Assembly (NCBI GenBank): GCA_963695705.1
Contig: CAVOHB010000009.1
Span: 434,001 to 498,000 of the forward strand
Direction: 5' to 3'
Length of the DNA: 64,000 nucleotides
Source of the DNA: JBKPNJ01 sp963695705
Lineage (GTDB): Bacteria > Actinomycetota > Actinomycetes > Propionibacteriales > Nocardioidaceae
Position 1 is the stretch's first letter. Every line of letters starts with the position of its first letter. The notes beneath the pieces were generated by a model. The model was not told the origin of the DNA. It worked only from the letters and a program-made list of their open reading frames with translations, and did not search any database. A program made the translations under genes and the position numbers. Shown here in pieces: positions 52,051 through 59,937 of the stretch.

Positions 52051-53462
52051 GCACCGGGAAATCTGGCACGCTTCGGCTGCCGCACGAGGTATCAGTCGTC
52101 AACATAGGTCTCTCGCTGTTCGCCGACGCCGTGCACGATCAGGAAACCGCCGTGGAACAGGTGGACTGGCGGATCCCGGCTGACGGGGAGCCGGACCTGG
52201 TGGCCGACCTGGAGGTGCTCTATGGCCCGCGTGGCTCCGGCGTCGACGAGGCCAACTCCGAAGTGGTCAGGCGACTGGACGAGAGCGTTCCGCTGCTGGT
52301 GGACGTCGCGGCGGCCGAGACGATCGTTCCCGGCATGTCCGGCCGGATGCTGCTGCACTGTGGACCTGCGATCGAGTGGCCCGCGGTCTGTGACCCGCTC
52401 CGGCGCTCACTGCGGGCGACCACGGTGGCCGAAGGGTGGGCCGAGACCGTCGAGCAGGCCGACGGGCTGCTGGCCGACGGACTCGTGACGCTGGAGCCTG
52501 CCTACCGGCACGACGCGGTGCTGCCGATGGCGAGTGCTGTCGGTCCCTCAGCGCCGATGTTCGCGGTTGACAACCGCGACGGCGGGACGCGCGCGTTCGC
52601 TCCGATCAACCAAGGCCCGGGAGAGACCGCATGGTTCGGGCGCGAGACGCCGGCGGCGATCAGCAGACTGGGGTTCCTGCGCGATGTCGCCGGGCCGATG
52701 CTGCGCAGGGTTCTCGACTCCACGGGTCCGATCGACATCTTCGCCCTCGCCGCGCAAGGCGTGCAGATCGGCGACGACGTGCACATGCGTACCCAGGGCA
52801 CGACCAGCCTGATGATCCGCAACCTGCTCCCGCATGTCGCGGCGCTACCGGACGAGGGGCGGGTTCCGCTGGCCCGGTTCCTGTCGGGCAACCACCTCTT
52901 CTTCCTGAACCTGGCGATGGCAGGTGCGAAGTCCGCGGCGATGTGGGCCGAACAGGTCGAGGGGTCCAGCATCGTCACGATGATGTGCCGCAACGGAACG
53001 TCGTACGGCATCCGGCTGGCCGGCTCGCAGCGGGTGTTCCTCGCTGACGCGCCACCCGTCGCCGACGCGATGTACTACCCGGACTACGGTCCGGAATCGA
53101 GCGCTCCGGACATCGGGGACAGCGCCATCCTCGAGCTGGTGGGACTGGGCGGCGCGGCGGCGGCCGGTTCACCGGCGGTCGCGGGTTTCCTACCCGGCGG
53201 CATGTCCGACGCCGTGGCGATGACCGAGCAGATGACCTCGATCTGTGCCGGTGAGAGCACCCGGTTCACGTTGCCGACCCGGAACTACCGGGGGACGCCG
53301 TTGGCTGTCGACGTAAGACTCGCGGTCGAGCTCAATGCCACTCCACGCGTCACGACCGGGATCCTGCACGCCAGCTCCGGCATCGGTCAGATCGGTGCCG
53401 GCGTGGCTGCCGCCCCGGTCGAATGCTTCCGCGCGGCGCTGCGGGCGCTCGCCGCAGGCTGA
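52047..53462 (+). CDS. DUF1116 family protein (AllG/YlbE-like)
   Basis: A 471-aa DUF1116 protein. Features: VVNIGLSLFADAVHDQETAV and VDWRIPADGEPDLV at the start, then NQGPGETAWFGRETPAAISR, IFALAAQGVQIGDDVHMRTQ, ARFLSGNHLFFLNLAMAGAK and SSIVTMMCRNGTSYGIRLAG. In E. coli this family (AllG) is a subunit of oxamate carbamoyltransferase with FdrA (AllF) and DUF2877 (AllH). Here it is the sixth gene of the ComA-led operon (ATGA overlap with the lyase gene), separated from fdrA and arcC, which are at 40-43 kb on the other strand. Confidence 0.88.
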   Translation: MSTGKSGTLRLPHEVSVVNIGLSLFADAVHDQETAVEQVDWRIPADGEPDLVADLEVLYGPRGSGVDEANSEVVRRLDESVPLLVDVAAAETIVPGMSGRMLLHCGPAIEWPAVCDPLRRSLRATTVAEGWAETVEQADGLLADGLVTLEPAYRHDAVLPMASAVGPSAPMFAVDNRDGGTRAFAPINQGPGETAWFGRETPAAISRLGFLRDVAGPMLRRVLDSTGPIDIFALAAQGVQIGDDVHMRTQGTTSLMIRNLLPHVAALPDEGRVPLARFLSGNHLFFLNLAMAGAKSAAMWAEQVEGSSIVTMMCRNGTSYGIRLAGSQRVFLADAPPVADAMYYPDYGPESSAPDIGDSAILELVGLGGAAAAGSPAVAGFLPGGMSDAVAMTEQMTSICAGESTRFTLPTRNYRGTPLAVDVRLAVELNATPRVTTGILHASSGIGQIGAGVAAAPVECFRAALRALAAG

Positions 53463-53491
53463 GTCGGTGGCACCGGTGGTGGGAGCCGACG

Positions 53492-53881
53492 ATGGCTGAT
53501 CGAACCGTGCACACCCGTTGGACGGGTGGCATGCGCGCCGTCACCCGGGCGGGGCGGTTCGAGATCGTGACCGATGAGCCGGAGACGTCTGGAGGCACGG
53601 ATACGGGACCGCAGCCGACCGACCTGCTGCTGGCGTCGATCTCCTCGTGCTTCGTCCTGGCGCTGGCATACGTCGCGAAACGACTTGGGGTGGAACTGGA
53701 GGGTCTCGAGGTCCGAGCCGTCGGCAGCTACGACGGCCCGAGGTTCGCACGCATCTCGATGTCCGTCATCTCCGACACCCCGCGCGAGGTGCTCGAAGGA
53801 CTGATGCCGGAGGCCGAGCGTCTGTGCTACGTGTCCAACACACTCAACCGACAGGCCGAACTCAGCATCGAGCTGGGCTGA
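53492..53881 (+). CDS. OsmC/Ohr family protein
   Basis: A 129-aa protein: HTRWTGGMRAVTRAGRFEIV, then TGPQPTDLLLASISSCFVLA with the conserved Cys, and the C-terminal half GLMPEAERLCYVSNTLNRQA with the second Cys. These are the two redox cysteines of OsmC-type thiol peroxidases. GGGAG precedes the ATG, 30 bases after the DUF1116 stop. It is probably last in the ComA-led operon and may remove a reactive or sulphur-containing by-product; inferred. Confidence 0.85.
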   Translation: MADRTVHTRWTGGMRAVTRAGRFEIVTDEPETSGGTDTGPQPTDLLLASISSCFVLALAYVAKRLGVELEGLEVRAVGSYDGPRFARISMSVISDTPREVLEGLMPEAERLCYVSNTLNRQAELSIELG

Positions 53882-53896
53882 CGGCTCCCGCGAGGC

Positions 53897-54655
53897 CTAC
53901 AGCTGGACGCCGCGGGTGAGCGCGCCGTCGACGACAAGGTTCGTGCCACTCACCCGACTGGCCCGGGGGCTGGCGAGGAAAACCACGGGTCCGGCGATCT
54001 CCTCTGGGGTGCCCATCCGACCAGTCGGGTTGAGGCCCACCGCGGTCTGGAAGAGAGCCGGGTCACCGGTCTCGATGCTGTGCCAGACCCCGCCCTCGAA
54101 GTAAGTGTTGCCCGGCGAGACCGTATTGGCCCGGATCCCCTTGCCGGCCAGTTGCATCGCCAGGCCCTGGATATAGCCCACGATGGCGGTCTTGGCGGTG
54201 CCGTAGGGCCCGGAGGCGAAGTCGGACTCGCGCCCGGACACGCTGGAGATCGCGATGATCGATGCGGCCTCGCTGCGCTCGAGGTGCGGCATCGCGGCGC
54301 GGACCAGACGGACGGTGTGCATGAGGTCGACGTTGAGGCTGGTCAGCCAGTTGTCCTCGGTGTCGGGGATCGCGATGCCACTGACGTTGGCGACGACCGT
54401 GTCGAGACCGCCGAACGCGTCCGCGGACCGCCGCACCCAGTGCTCGAGTGCGGCGGCGTCTCCGACGTCGAGCGTCGTACCGGTGACGGAGCCGCGGGTG
54501 CTCAGAGTCTTCTGGGTCGCGGCGACCTCCGCAGCAGTGCGCGCGCAGAACCCGACGACCGCCCCCTCGTCGAGGAATGCCTCGACGATGGCACGGCCGA
54601 TCCCACGGGTGCCGCCGGTGACCAGGACGCGTTTGCCGGTCAGCTGCAGATCCAT
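53897..54655 (-). CDS. SDR family oxidoreductase
   Basis: A 252-aa classical short-chain dehydrogenase: KRVLVTGGTRGIGRAIVEAF (TGGxxGIG), LDTVVANVSGIAIPDT, SIIAISSVSGRESDFASGPY (catalytic Ser), PYGTAKTAIVGYIQGLAMQL (YxxxK), and VSPGNTYFEGGVWHS. The cofactor loop CARTAAEV favours NADP(H). It is last in the operon hydroxyacid oxidase - formamidase - SDR (37-base gap) and convergent with OsmC. The substrate is unknown. Confidence 0.9.
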   Translation of the reverse strand: MDLQLTGKRVLVTGGTRGIGRAIVEAFLDEGAVVGFCARTAAEVAATQKTLSTRGSVTGTTLDVGDAAALEHWVRRSADAFGGLDTVVANVSGIAIPDTEDNWLTSLNVDLMHTVRLVRAAMPHLERSEAASIIAISSVSGRESDFASGPYGTAKTAIVGYIQGLAMQLAGKGIRANTVSPGNTYFEGGVWHSIETGDPALFQTAVGLNPTGRMGTPEEIAGPVVFLASPRASRVSGTNLVVDGALTRGVQL

Positions 54656-54692
54656 GGCGGGGCCCTCCAGTGCGATGGGTGGTGGAAAGTCT

Positions 54693-55700
54693 TCAAGCGG
54701 TGCCGAGTGAGCCGGCCCGGGCACGCAGGTCGGCGTGGATGCCGCCGAACGCGTCCGCGGCAGGGAGCAGTGCCTTGGGCGCCTTGACCACGACGCTGTA
54801 GTTGGCATCGACGACGTTGGCCACCGGCGCCTGCGCGATCTGCGAGCAGAGCTGGTAGGCGTCCATCGGGTGGAGACCGTACAGCTGGCCGATCCAGTGC
54901 ACGAGCTCGGCGTTGCCGATCCGCCAGGAGTCCTCCATCGGACGGCTGGAGCCGACGGCCATCCAGTGCGTGTCGTCCTCGATCCGGGGCCAGCCGGGGG
55001 CCTCACCCTTGATGAGCTCGACGATGAGGGTGCTGGTCATCGCGCCCTCGACTGCCGTGCCGCAGGCCTCTCCCTCGCCCTGGCGGTAGTGCCCATCTCC
55101 GATCGAGAACATGGCGCCCTCGACGTTGACGCCGAGGAAGACGGTCGACCCGGCCCGCATCTGTGGGGTGTCCATGTTGCCACCGAAGCGGTCGGGCACC
55201 AATGAGGAGCGAACCTCCCCGCCGGCGGGGGACAGGCCGACGGTGCCGAGCATCGGCTCGAGCGGCAGCTCGATGCGGTGGTCGCTGTGGCGCGCGGTGA
55301 ACGCGACGGTGCGTCGCTCGCGGTCGAGCTCGTAGATCCACGTGGTGTCCGGCAACGGATCCTGCAGGGTCACCACGCGGTCGGTGCTCGTCATACCGCC
55401 GAAGAAAGGGATGGTCGCCGATGCGGCCCAGTCGCGGGCGGGCTCCAGCGTGACGAGGTGGAGCACGAGGGTGTCACCGGGCTCGGCCCCCTCGACGTGG
55501 AACGGGCCGGTCTGCGGGTTGACGAACCGAAGGTCGACCTTTGCACTCGACAGGTCGTCGACGGTACGCAGAGTGCCCCCGAAGGCGTCGTCGGACCACA
55601 GCCGGAGGGCGGTCCCCGGCTTGACCCGCATCACCGGGGCGACGCCGCCGAAGGTGTAGGCGTACTGCTCGCGGGTGGGGATGTAGTCGATGACCTGCAT
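54693..55700 (-). CDS. Acetamidase/formamidase family protein
   Basis: A 335-aa amide hydrolase of the FmdA/AmdA family: FVNPQTGPFHVEGAEPGDTL, ATIPFFGGMTSTDRVV, MLGTVGLSPAGGEVRSSLVP, FGGNMDTPQMRAGSTVFLGV, and FSIGDGHYRQGEGEACGTAV. The metal/catalytic site lies in the GGNMD and DGH segments. It releases ammonia and a carboxylate from formamide or acetamide, which fits a nitrogen-scavenging neighbourhood. It starts 14 bases after the oxidase stop. Confidence 0.9.
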   Translation of the reverse strand: MQVIDYIPTREQYAYTFGGVAPVMRVKPGTALRLWSDDAFGGTLRTVDDLSSAKVDLRFVNPQTGPFHVEGAEPGDTLVLHLVTLEPARDWAASATIPFFGGMTSTDRVVTLQDPLPDTTWIYELDRERRTVAFTARHSDHRIELPLEPMLGTVGLSPAGGEVRSSLVPDRFGGNMDTPQMRAGSTVFLGVNVEGAMFSIGDGHYRQGEGEACGTAVEGAMTSTLIVELIKGEAPGWPRIEDDTHWMAVGSSRPMEDSWRIGNAELVHWIGQLYGLHPMDAYQLCSQIAQAPVANVVDANYSVVVKAPKALLPAADAFGGIHADLRARAGSLGTA

Positions 55701-55714
55701 GGCCGGAAACTATC

Positions 55715-56932
55715 TCAGCCCGGGCGCACACGTACATGGTCGCGTCGCAGATCGGACACCCGGCTCACGCCAAGCAGGCCGAGGGTGCCGGTCACCTCCT
55801 CTCGGAGGATGTCGGCAGCCAGCTGCACACCGCGTTCGCCGCCGGCCATCAGGCCGTAGAGATAGGCACGTCCAACGAGAGCCGCACGGGCCCCCAGGGC
55901 CACCGCGGCGACGATGTTGCTGCCGGACAGGATGCCGCCGTCGACGTACACCTCGGTGTGGTCACCCACGGCGTCGACCACCGCCGGAAGCACCTCCAGC
56001 GGGGTGGGAGAGCGGTCGAGCTGCCGCCCGCCGTGGTTGGAGACGACTATGGCGTCGGCGCCGGCATCGACGACGGCTCGGGCATCGGCGACGGTCTGGA
56101 TGCCCTTGATCACCAGCGGTCCGCGCCAGGTGGACCGCAGCCAGGAGACGTCGGCAATCGTCGCAGCCGGGTCGAACATCCGCGCGGCCAGTTCGGCGAC
56201 CGTGCCGTCGAAGCGGTTCAGCGACGCGAACTCCAGCGCCTCCGTGGTCAGCAGGTCGAACCACCAGCCCGGGTGCAGAGCCGTCTCGGCAAAGGTCTTC
56301 AGCGAGAGCGCCGGCGGAATGGTCAGGCCGTTGCGCACGTCGCGAAGGCGCCGACCGGGAACCGGCGTGTCGACCGTGAGGACGAGAGCCTCGTAGCCGG
56401 ACTGCTGCGCCCGCGCGACGAAGTCGCGGCTCGCCTCCCGGTCGCGCCACAGGTAGAGCTGGAACCACCGGCGCCCGCCGGGGGCCGCGGCCGCGAGCCG
56501 CTCGATGGAGGTGGTGCCCATCGTGGACAGCGCGTAGGGGATGCCGACGCGCGCCGCCACCCGCGCGACCGCGGACTCTCCCTCGGTGTGCATCATCCGG
56601 GTGAACCCGGTGGGCGCGAAAACCAGCGGTGCCGCCGCGGGCTTCCCGAGGATCGTCGTCGTACTGTCCACCCCGGAAACGTCCCGGAGCACCTCAGGCT
56701 GGAACTCGATCCGGGCATATGCCTGCCGGGAACGGCGCAGCGACAGCTCCTCACCGGCGGCGCCGTCGGTGTAGTCGAACACCGCTCGGGGGGCCCGCCG
56801 TCGGGCCCTCAGTCGCAGATCGGCTATCGAGGCGACGCCTGCCAATCGACGTGCGGTGGAGTCGAGTTCCACGCGCCTCGGACGAAGCACCGGCTTCAGC
56901 TCGGACCAACGCGGCCACTGTCGGGCGGTCAT
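55715..56932 (-). CDS. FMN-dependent alpha-hydroxy-acid oxidizing protein
   Basis: A 405-aa flavoenzyme of the glycolate/lactate/mandelate family. Motifs: AVFDYTDGAAGEELSLRRSR, PLVFAPTGFTRMMHTEGESA, WFQLYLWRDREASRDF, ALVLTVDTPVPGRRLRDVRN, PLVIKGIQTVADARAVVDAG (Lys), the active-site IVVSNHGGRQLDRSPTPLEV (catalytic His, Arg) and YVDGGILSGSNIVAAVALGA. It oxidises 2-hydroxy acids to 2-oxo acids, reducing oxygen or quinone. ATG 56932 is my start; the frame allows an ATG at 56980. First gene of the three-gene minus-strand operon. Confidence 0.9.
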   Translation of the reverse strand: MTARQWPRWSELKPVLRPRRVELDSTARRLAGVASIADLRLRARRRAPRAVFDYTDGAAGEELSLRRSRQAYARIEFQPEVLRDVSGVDSTTTILGKPAAAPLVFAPTGFTRMMHTEGESAVARVAARVGIPYALSTMGTTSIERLAAAAPGGRRWFQLYLWRDREASRDFVARAQQSGYEALVLTVDTPVPGRRLRDVRNGLTIPPALSLKTFAETALHPGWWFDLLTTEALEFASLNRFDGTVAELAARMFDPAATIADVSWLRSTWRGPLVIKGIQTVADARAVVDAGADAIVVSNHGGRQLDRSPTPLEVLPAVVDAVGDHTEVYVDGGILSGSNIVAAVALGARAALVGRAYLYGLMAGGERGVQLAADILREEVTGTLGLLGVSRVSDLRRDHVRVRPG

Positions 56933-57040
56933 CCTCGTGTTGTACACGACGGCTCGCGTGACGGGAAGGACACGAGGCATCGTCGAGGGACGGGCCGAGC
57001 AAGCAAGCCCAGAAACTCCGGGCTGCGGCCCCTCCGATGG

Positions 57041-57595
57041 TCAGTAGCCGCCGCCCGACTGGCTCGGGGGACCGGAGCTGCTCGGAGCGCCACCGCTGTC
57101 CTTGATGATGGAGCCGCTCGGGCTGAGGACCCACCACAGACCACCCGAGGTGTTGAGTCCCTGACCGGTCGTCTCCCCGGGTGAGTTGTCTCCTGCGTAG
57201 GTATAGACCGGCATTCCGTTCACGGTGAGCTGGCTGCTCCCGTCGGGCCTGTCGATGCTGCCCACCTTTGCACTGACTCCGGGAAGAGTCGCCGGCAGCT
57301 TTGCCGGTGCGGGCACCAGCGGCCAGTAGCTCAGGCAGGTTCCGGTGCAGTTGGACTTGTTCATGGTGTCGGCCGCGAACATGTAGACCGTCATGCCGTT
57401 GCCGTCCACCAGGATCGTCCCCAGAGGGGTGGCAGCCGTTCCGAGAACCTTGGCCGCCGTAGAGGTGCCCCCGGTTGTTGTGGGAGTGCTCGGTGAGCTG
57501 GCCGGTGGGGTCGAGCTCGTGTCGTTGTTCGAACTGCCACAGCCCGCCAGTAGGCCGAGCAGCGCCACCGCCGCCAGGCCTCTCGTGAGCTTCAT
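57041..57595 (-). CDS. Secreted lipoprotein with COG4315-type repeats
   Basis: A 184-aa lipoprotein. Signal MKLTRGLAAVALLGLLAGCG with lipobox LAGC; a Ser/Thr/Pro linker to about residue 45; then two beta-repeats (LGTILVDGNGMTVYMFAADT with NCTGTCLSYWPLVPAP, and LTVNGMPVYTYAGDNSPGET), the pattern of the family of secreted repeats of unknown function. The NCTGTC pair of Cys may form a disulphide. It ends in a Gly/Ser-rich tail. The function is unknown. Confidence 0.85.
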   Translation of the reverse strand: MKLTRGLAAVALLGLLAGCGSSNNDTSSTPPASSPSTPTTTGGTSTAAKVLGTAATPLGTILVDGNGMTVYMFAADTMNKSNCTGTCLSYWPLVPAPAKLPATLPGVSAKVGSIDRPDGSSQLTVNGMPVYTYAGDNSPGETTGQGLNTSGGLWWVLSPSGSIIKDSGGAPSSSGPPSQSGGGY

Positions 57596-57780
57596 CCCAG
57601 ACTCGCGTCCTGCGTGCATGATCGCCTCCAGCGATTGCCTCCCACATGGACAAAACGAGCAAAGCCGCCGGGGCGTTCACCTGCTGGTGCCGTCGGCCTG
57701 AATGGCCCTTGGATGCTTGCCATCCGCGGCTCGCCCAGGGACCATGTGGCGAAGCCAGATCAACCGCGAAAGGAGAGCTC

Positions 57781-58308
57781 GTGATTGGCCTCGGGACGTT
57801 CAGAGTGATCGCCGTAGGCGCCCTGGCCCTGGTTGTGTCGATGCCGATGGCTCCGGCCGATGCGGCGACGCGGCTGTTCAGAGACGCTGCCGGAGACGTG
57901 ACCGCGGGCACCGACATCCAACGAGTGCGCGTCCACAACGCCGCGCGGGTCCTGGTCACGGTGACGTTCAGGGATATCCGGGGAAACCGCGGTGGTGGGT
58001 TCAGCGTCTTCTTCGACACGGTCAAGAGCCGAGTGGGTCCCGAGTTCGGGGCGTCGGCGGGCCTTGCCAGGGGCACCGACTTCAGCATCGTGCGGATGCG
58101 CCGCTGGCATGCCACCTCCGACCCGATCTCCTGTCCTCTCGATCTGACGAACAACTACCTTCAGGACGCATCCACGTTCACCGTCGCTCGCAGCTGCCTG
58201 AACAGTCCGGGCCGTGTGCGCGTCTCCGTGACGTCGACCAACAACCGCCAGGTAACGGACTGGGCGCCTGCGTTCCATACGTTCTACGCGGGAGTGCCAC
58301 GCTTCTAG
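57781..58308 (+). CDS. Secreted protein of unknown function
   Basis: A 175-aa exported protein. GTG start with AAAGGAGAG upstream; signal peptide MIGLGTFRVIAVGALALVVS with a probable cut after PADAA. The mature part is beta-rich: RLFRDAAGDVTAGTDIQRVR, RVLVTVTFRDIRGNRGGGFS, VFFDTVKSRVGPEFGAS, with two Cys (PISCPLD, ARSCLN) likely bridged. The pattern recalls secreted proteins that measure or bind surface ligands, but I do not recognise a named family. Confidence 0.8.
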   Translation: MIGLGTFRVIAVGALALVVSMPMAPADAATRLFRDAAGDVTAGTDIQRVRVHNAARVLVTVTFRDIRGNRGGGFSVFFDTVKSRVGPEFGASAGLARGTDFSIVRMRRWHATSDPISCPLDLTNNYLQDASTFTVARSCLNSPGRVRVSVTSTNNRQVTDWAPAFHTFYAGVPRF

Positions 58309-58339
58309 CGGTCGAGTTCCAGCGGCCTGACGCCTCCGG

Positions 58340-59617
58340 TCAGGCTGATACGACCTCGCCGACCAGCCACCGACGAAGGTCTGACCAAACGCCGTCCCCG
58401 AACACGAACTGCCGGAACTGATACATCGTCTGCTCGACCGACAGGCCGTCGACCGCGACAGCGACGTTGAGCATGTGCTCGAGGCCCGGATAAACCCGTG
58501 TCGAAGACCGAGCGTTCGAGCTTAGAGCAGCGTTCAGGCGCTGCACAGACTCTGTGACCGGCACGCTCGTGTCGTGCTCACCGAACTGCAGAAGCACCGG
58601 GCAGTCGATCGCGCGGTAGTCATCGACAGGGTTGTAGCTGAGCTCGGGGTCGGGGGCGCCGCTGATCATTTCCACAAGGTCGTCCACCGGGATGGCCGGC
58701 GGGAGCGGCGACAGCATCGGGTTCTGCTTGGCGTAGCCCCCCGGCTCGTACGTGCGGGCCTGCTCGTCGGTGGCGAGGGCGGCCAGCGCTGAGCCGAGTC
58801 GCTCGGTCAGGACGGGCGTCGCGGTACCGTCCGAGGCGATCGAGAAGATGGCATGCCAAGCCGCCTCCACCTCACGCAGCGACTGGGTGCTCAAACCTGC
58901 CTCGCGCAGCACCTTGACGCGACGGTGGATCTCCGAGTCGGCCATGGTGACCCCCGGCGAGCCGATTCCGCTGACGAAGGCGACATCCGTGCGTGCTGCC
59001 GCCACCATCGGCACTGCCCACATGCCATTGCTGAACCCGGCGAGACCGATCCGGCCCGGGTCGAGGTCGGGTTCGGCCTTGAGAAGGTCGACGGCTGCCG
59101 ACGCAGCCGCGGCCTGGTCGAAGATTGTCGCGTCCGGCGAACCATCGGAAAGGCCGTGGCCACGCTTGTCGTAGATCAAGGTCGCCACTCCCGCCTGCAG
59201 GAAGTCCTGTGCGAAGAGCCGGCAGAAGTCGCGCTGCCCGCCGGCAGCCCCGTGCACGAGGACGGCAGCAGGGTGCGGAGCGGCGGCGGCGCTCGGCGTG
59301 ATCAACGTCCCAGCCAGCGTGCTCCCGCCGGCTTGAAACGTCACACCACGTTCGCGAAAGTCCGGGGTGCGTCGCAGGTCGCCGAGCTGCAACGTCGTAC
59401 CGTCGTCGACGACGAGCCGCCCGCCGGTTCTCGGGTAGGCGCGTGACACGCGTTCGCCGTCACGCACCAGCACCATCGGCTCACCGAGGTCCGGCTCAGG
59501 GATGTGGGTCAGCAGAACGGTTCGGTCGCCCTGGTCGTACCAGCCCGCCAGCTCCGCGAAGCGCTCGGTTTCGATCGCGGGCTCACTCACCCGGCGCTCG
59601 AGCGGTTGCCGGACCAT
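58340..59617 (-). CDS. Alpha/beta hydrolase (dienelactone hydrolase/prolyl-oligopeptidase-like)
   Basis: A 425-aa serine hydrolase. The N-terminal 95 residues are a small beta-domain (YDQGDRTVLLTHIPEPDLGE). The catalytic domain has AAVLVHGAAGGQRDFCRLFA, LIYDKRGHGLSDGSPDATIF, the nucleophile elbow GFSNGM, acid in LLQFGEHDTSVPVTES and His in YPGLEHMLNVAVAV. The start region overlaps the remains of an SRPBCC gene on the same strand, so the ATG at 59617 or the GTG at 59590 may be a recently acquired start. The substrate is unknown. Confidence 0.85.
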   Translation of the reverse strand: MVRQPLERRVSEPAIETERFAELAGWYDQGDRTVLLTHIPEPDLGEPMVLVRDGERVSRAYPRTGGRLVVDDGTTLQLGDLRRTPDFRERGVTFQAGGSTLAGTLITPSAAAAPHPAAVLVHGAAGGQRDFCRLFAQDFLQAGVATLIYDKRGHGLSDGSPDATIFDQAAAASAAVDLLKAEPDLDPGRIGLAGFSNGMWAVPMVAAARTDVAFVSGIGSPGVTMADSEIHRRVKVLREAGLSTQSLREVEAAWHAIFSIASDGTATPVLTERLGSALAALATDEQARTYEPGGYAKQNPMLSPLPPAIPVDDLVEMISGAPDPELSYNPVDDYRAIDCPVLLQFGEHDTSVPVTESVQRLNAALSSNARSSTRVYPGLEHMLNVAVAVDGLSVEQTMYQFRQFVFGDGVWSDLRRWLVGEVVSA

Positions 59618-59795
59618 GTGTACGCCGCGTTCGTCCCGCCTCGGCCCCGGAGTAGGAGCGGTCGAGTGCTGGGTCCAGGTCCTCCCAGGGCGACCAGTTC
59701 CTCCAGTTCCGGAAGTCGGCGATCTGGTCGTAGACGCGCGCCGGTGGAGCGTCGATCCTCAGCGAGCGCTGCACGGAGTAAGCATCGACTGCCAT
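59583..59795 (-). pseudogene. SRPBCC (START-like) protein, N-terminal remnant
   Basis: About 50 residues match the N-terminus of SRPBCC/polyketide cyclase proteins: MAVDAYSVQRSLRIDAPPAR, VYDQIADFRNWRNWSPWEDL, DPALDRSYSGAEAG. One frame then reads off into Arg-rich sequence, while the neighbouring frame continues as AAYTWSGNR, the normal next block, before it stops. So the gene is frameshifted and cut at about 70 of the expected 150-200 residues. The alpha/beta hydrolase frame begins inside it. Confidence 0.75.
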
Positions 59796-59937
59796 GGTCG
59801 AGAGCGTAGCTGTTGAGATCGTGCGGACCGCCCAGCAAGAGCGTAGGAATGGGACACGGCACCCAAGGTTGGAGTCGTCGGACGAACGGCGACACGTTTG
59901 GCTTGTGTCCGGATCGGAGTGGAGGATGAGCCACGTC

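Noticed and set aside
55736..57184. 482-aa open frame on the plus strand
   Set aside because: Antisense to the alpha-hydroxyacid oxidase gene, which has all active-site motifs.
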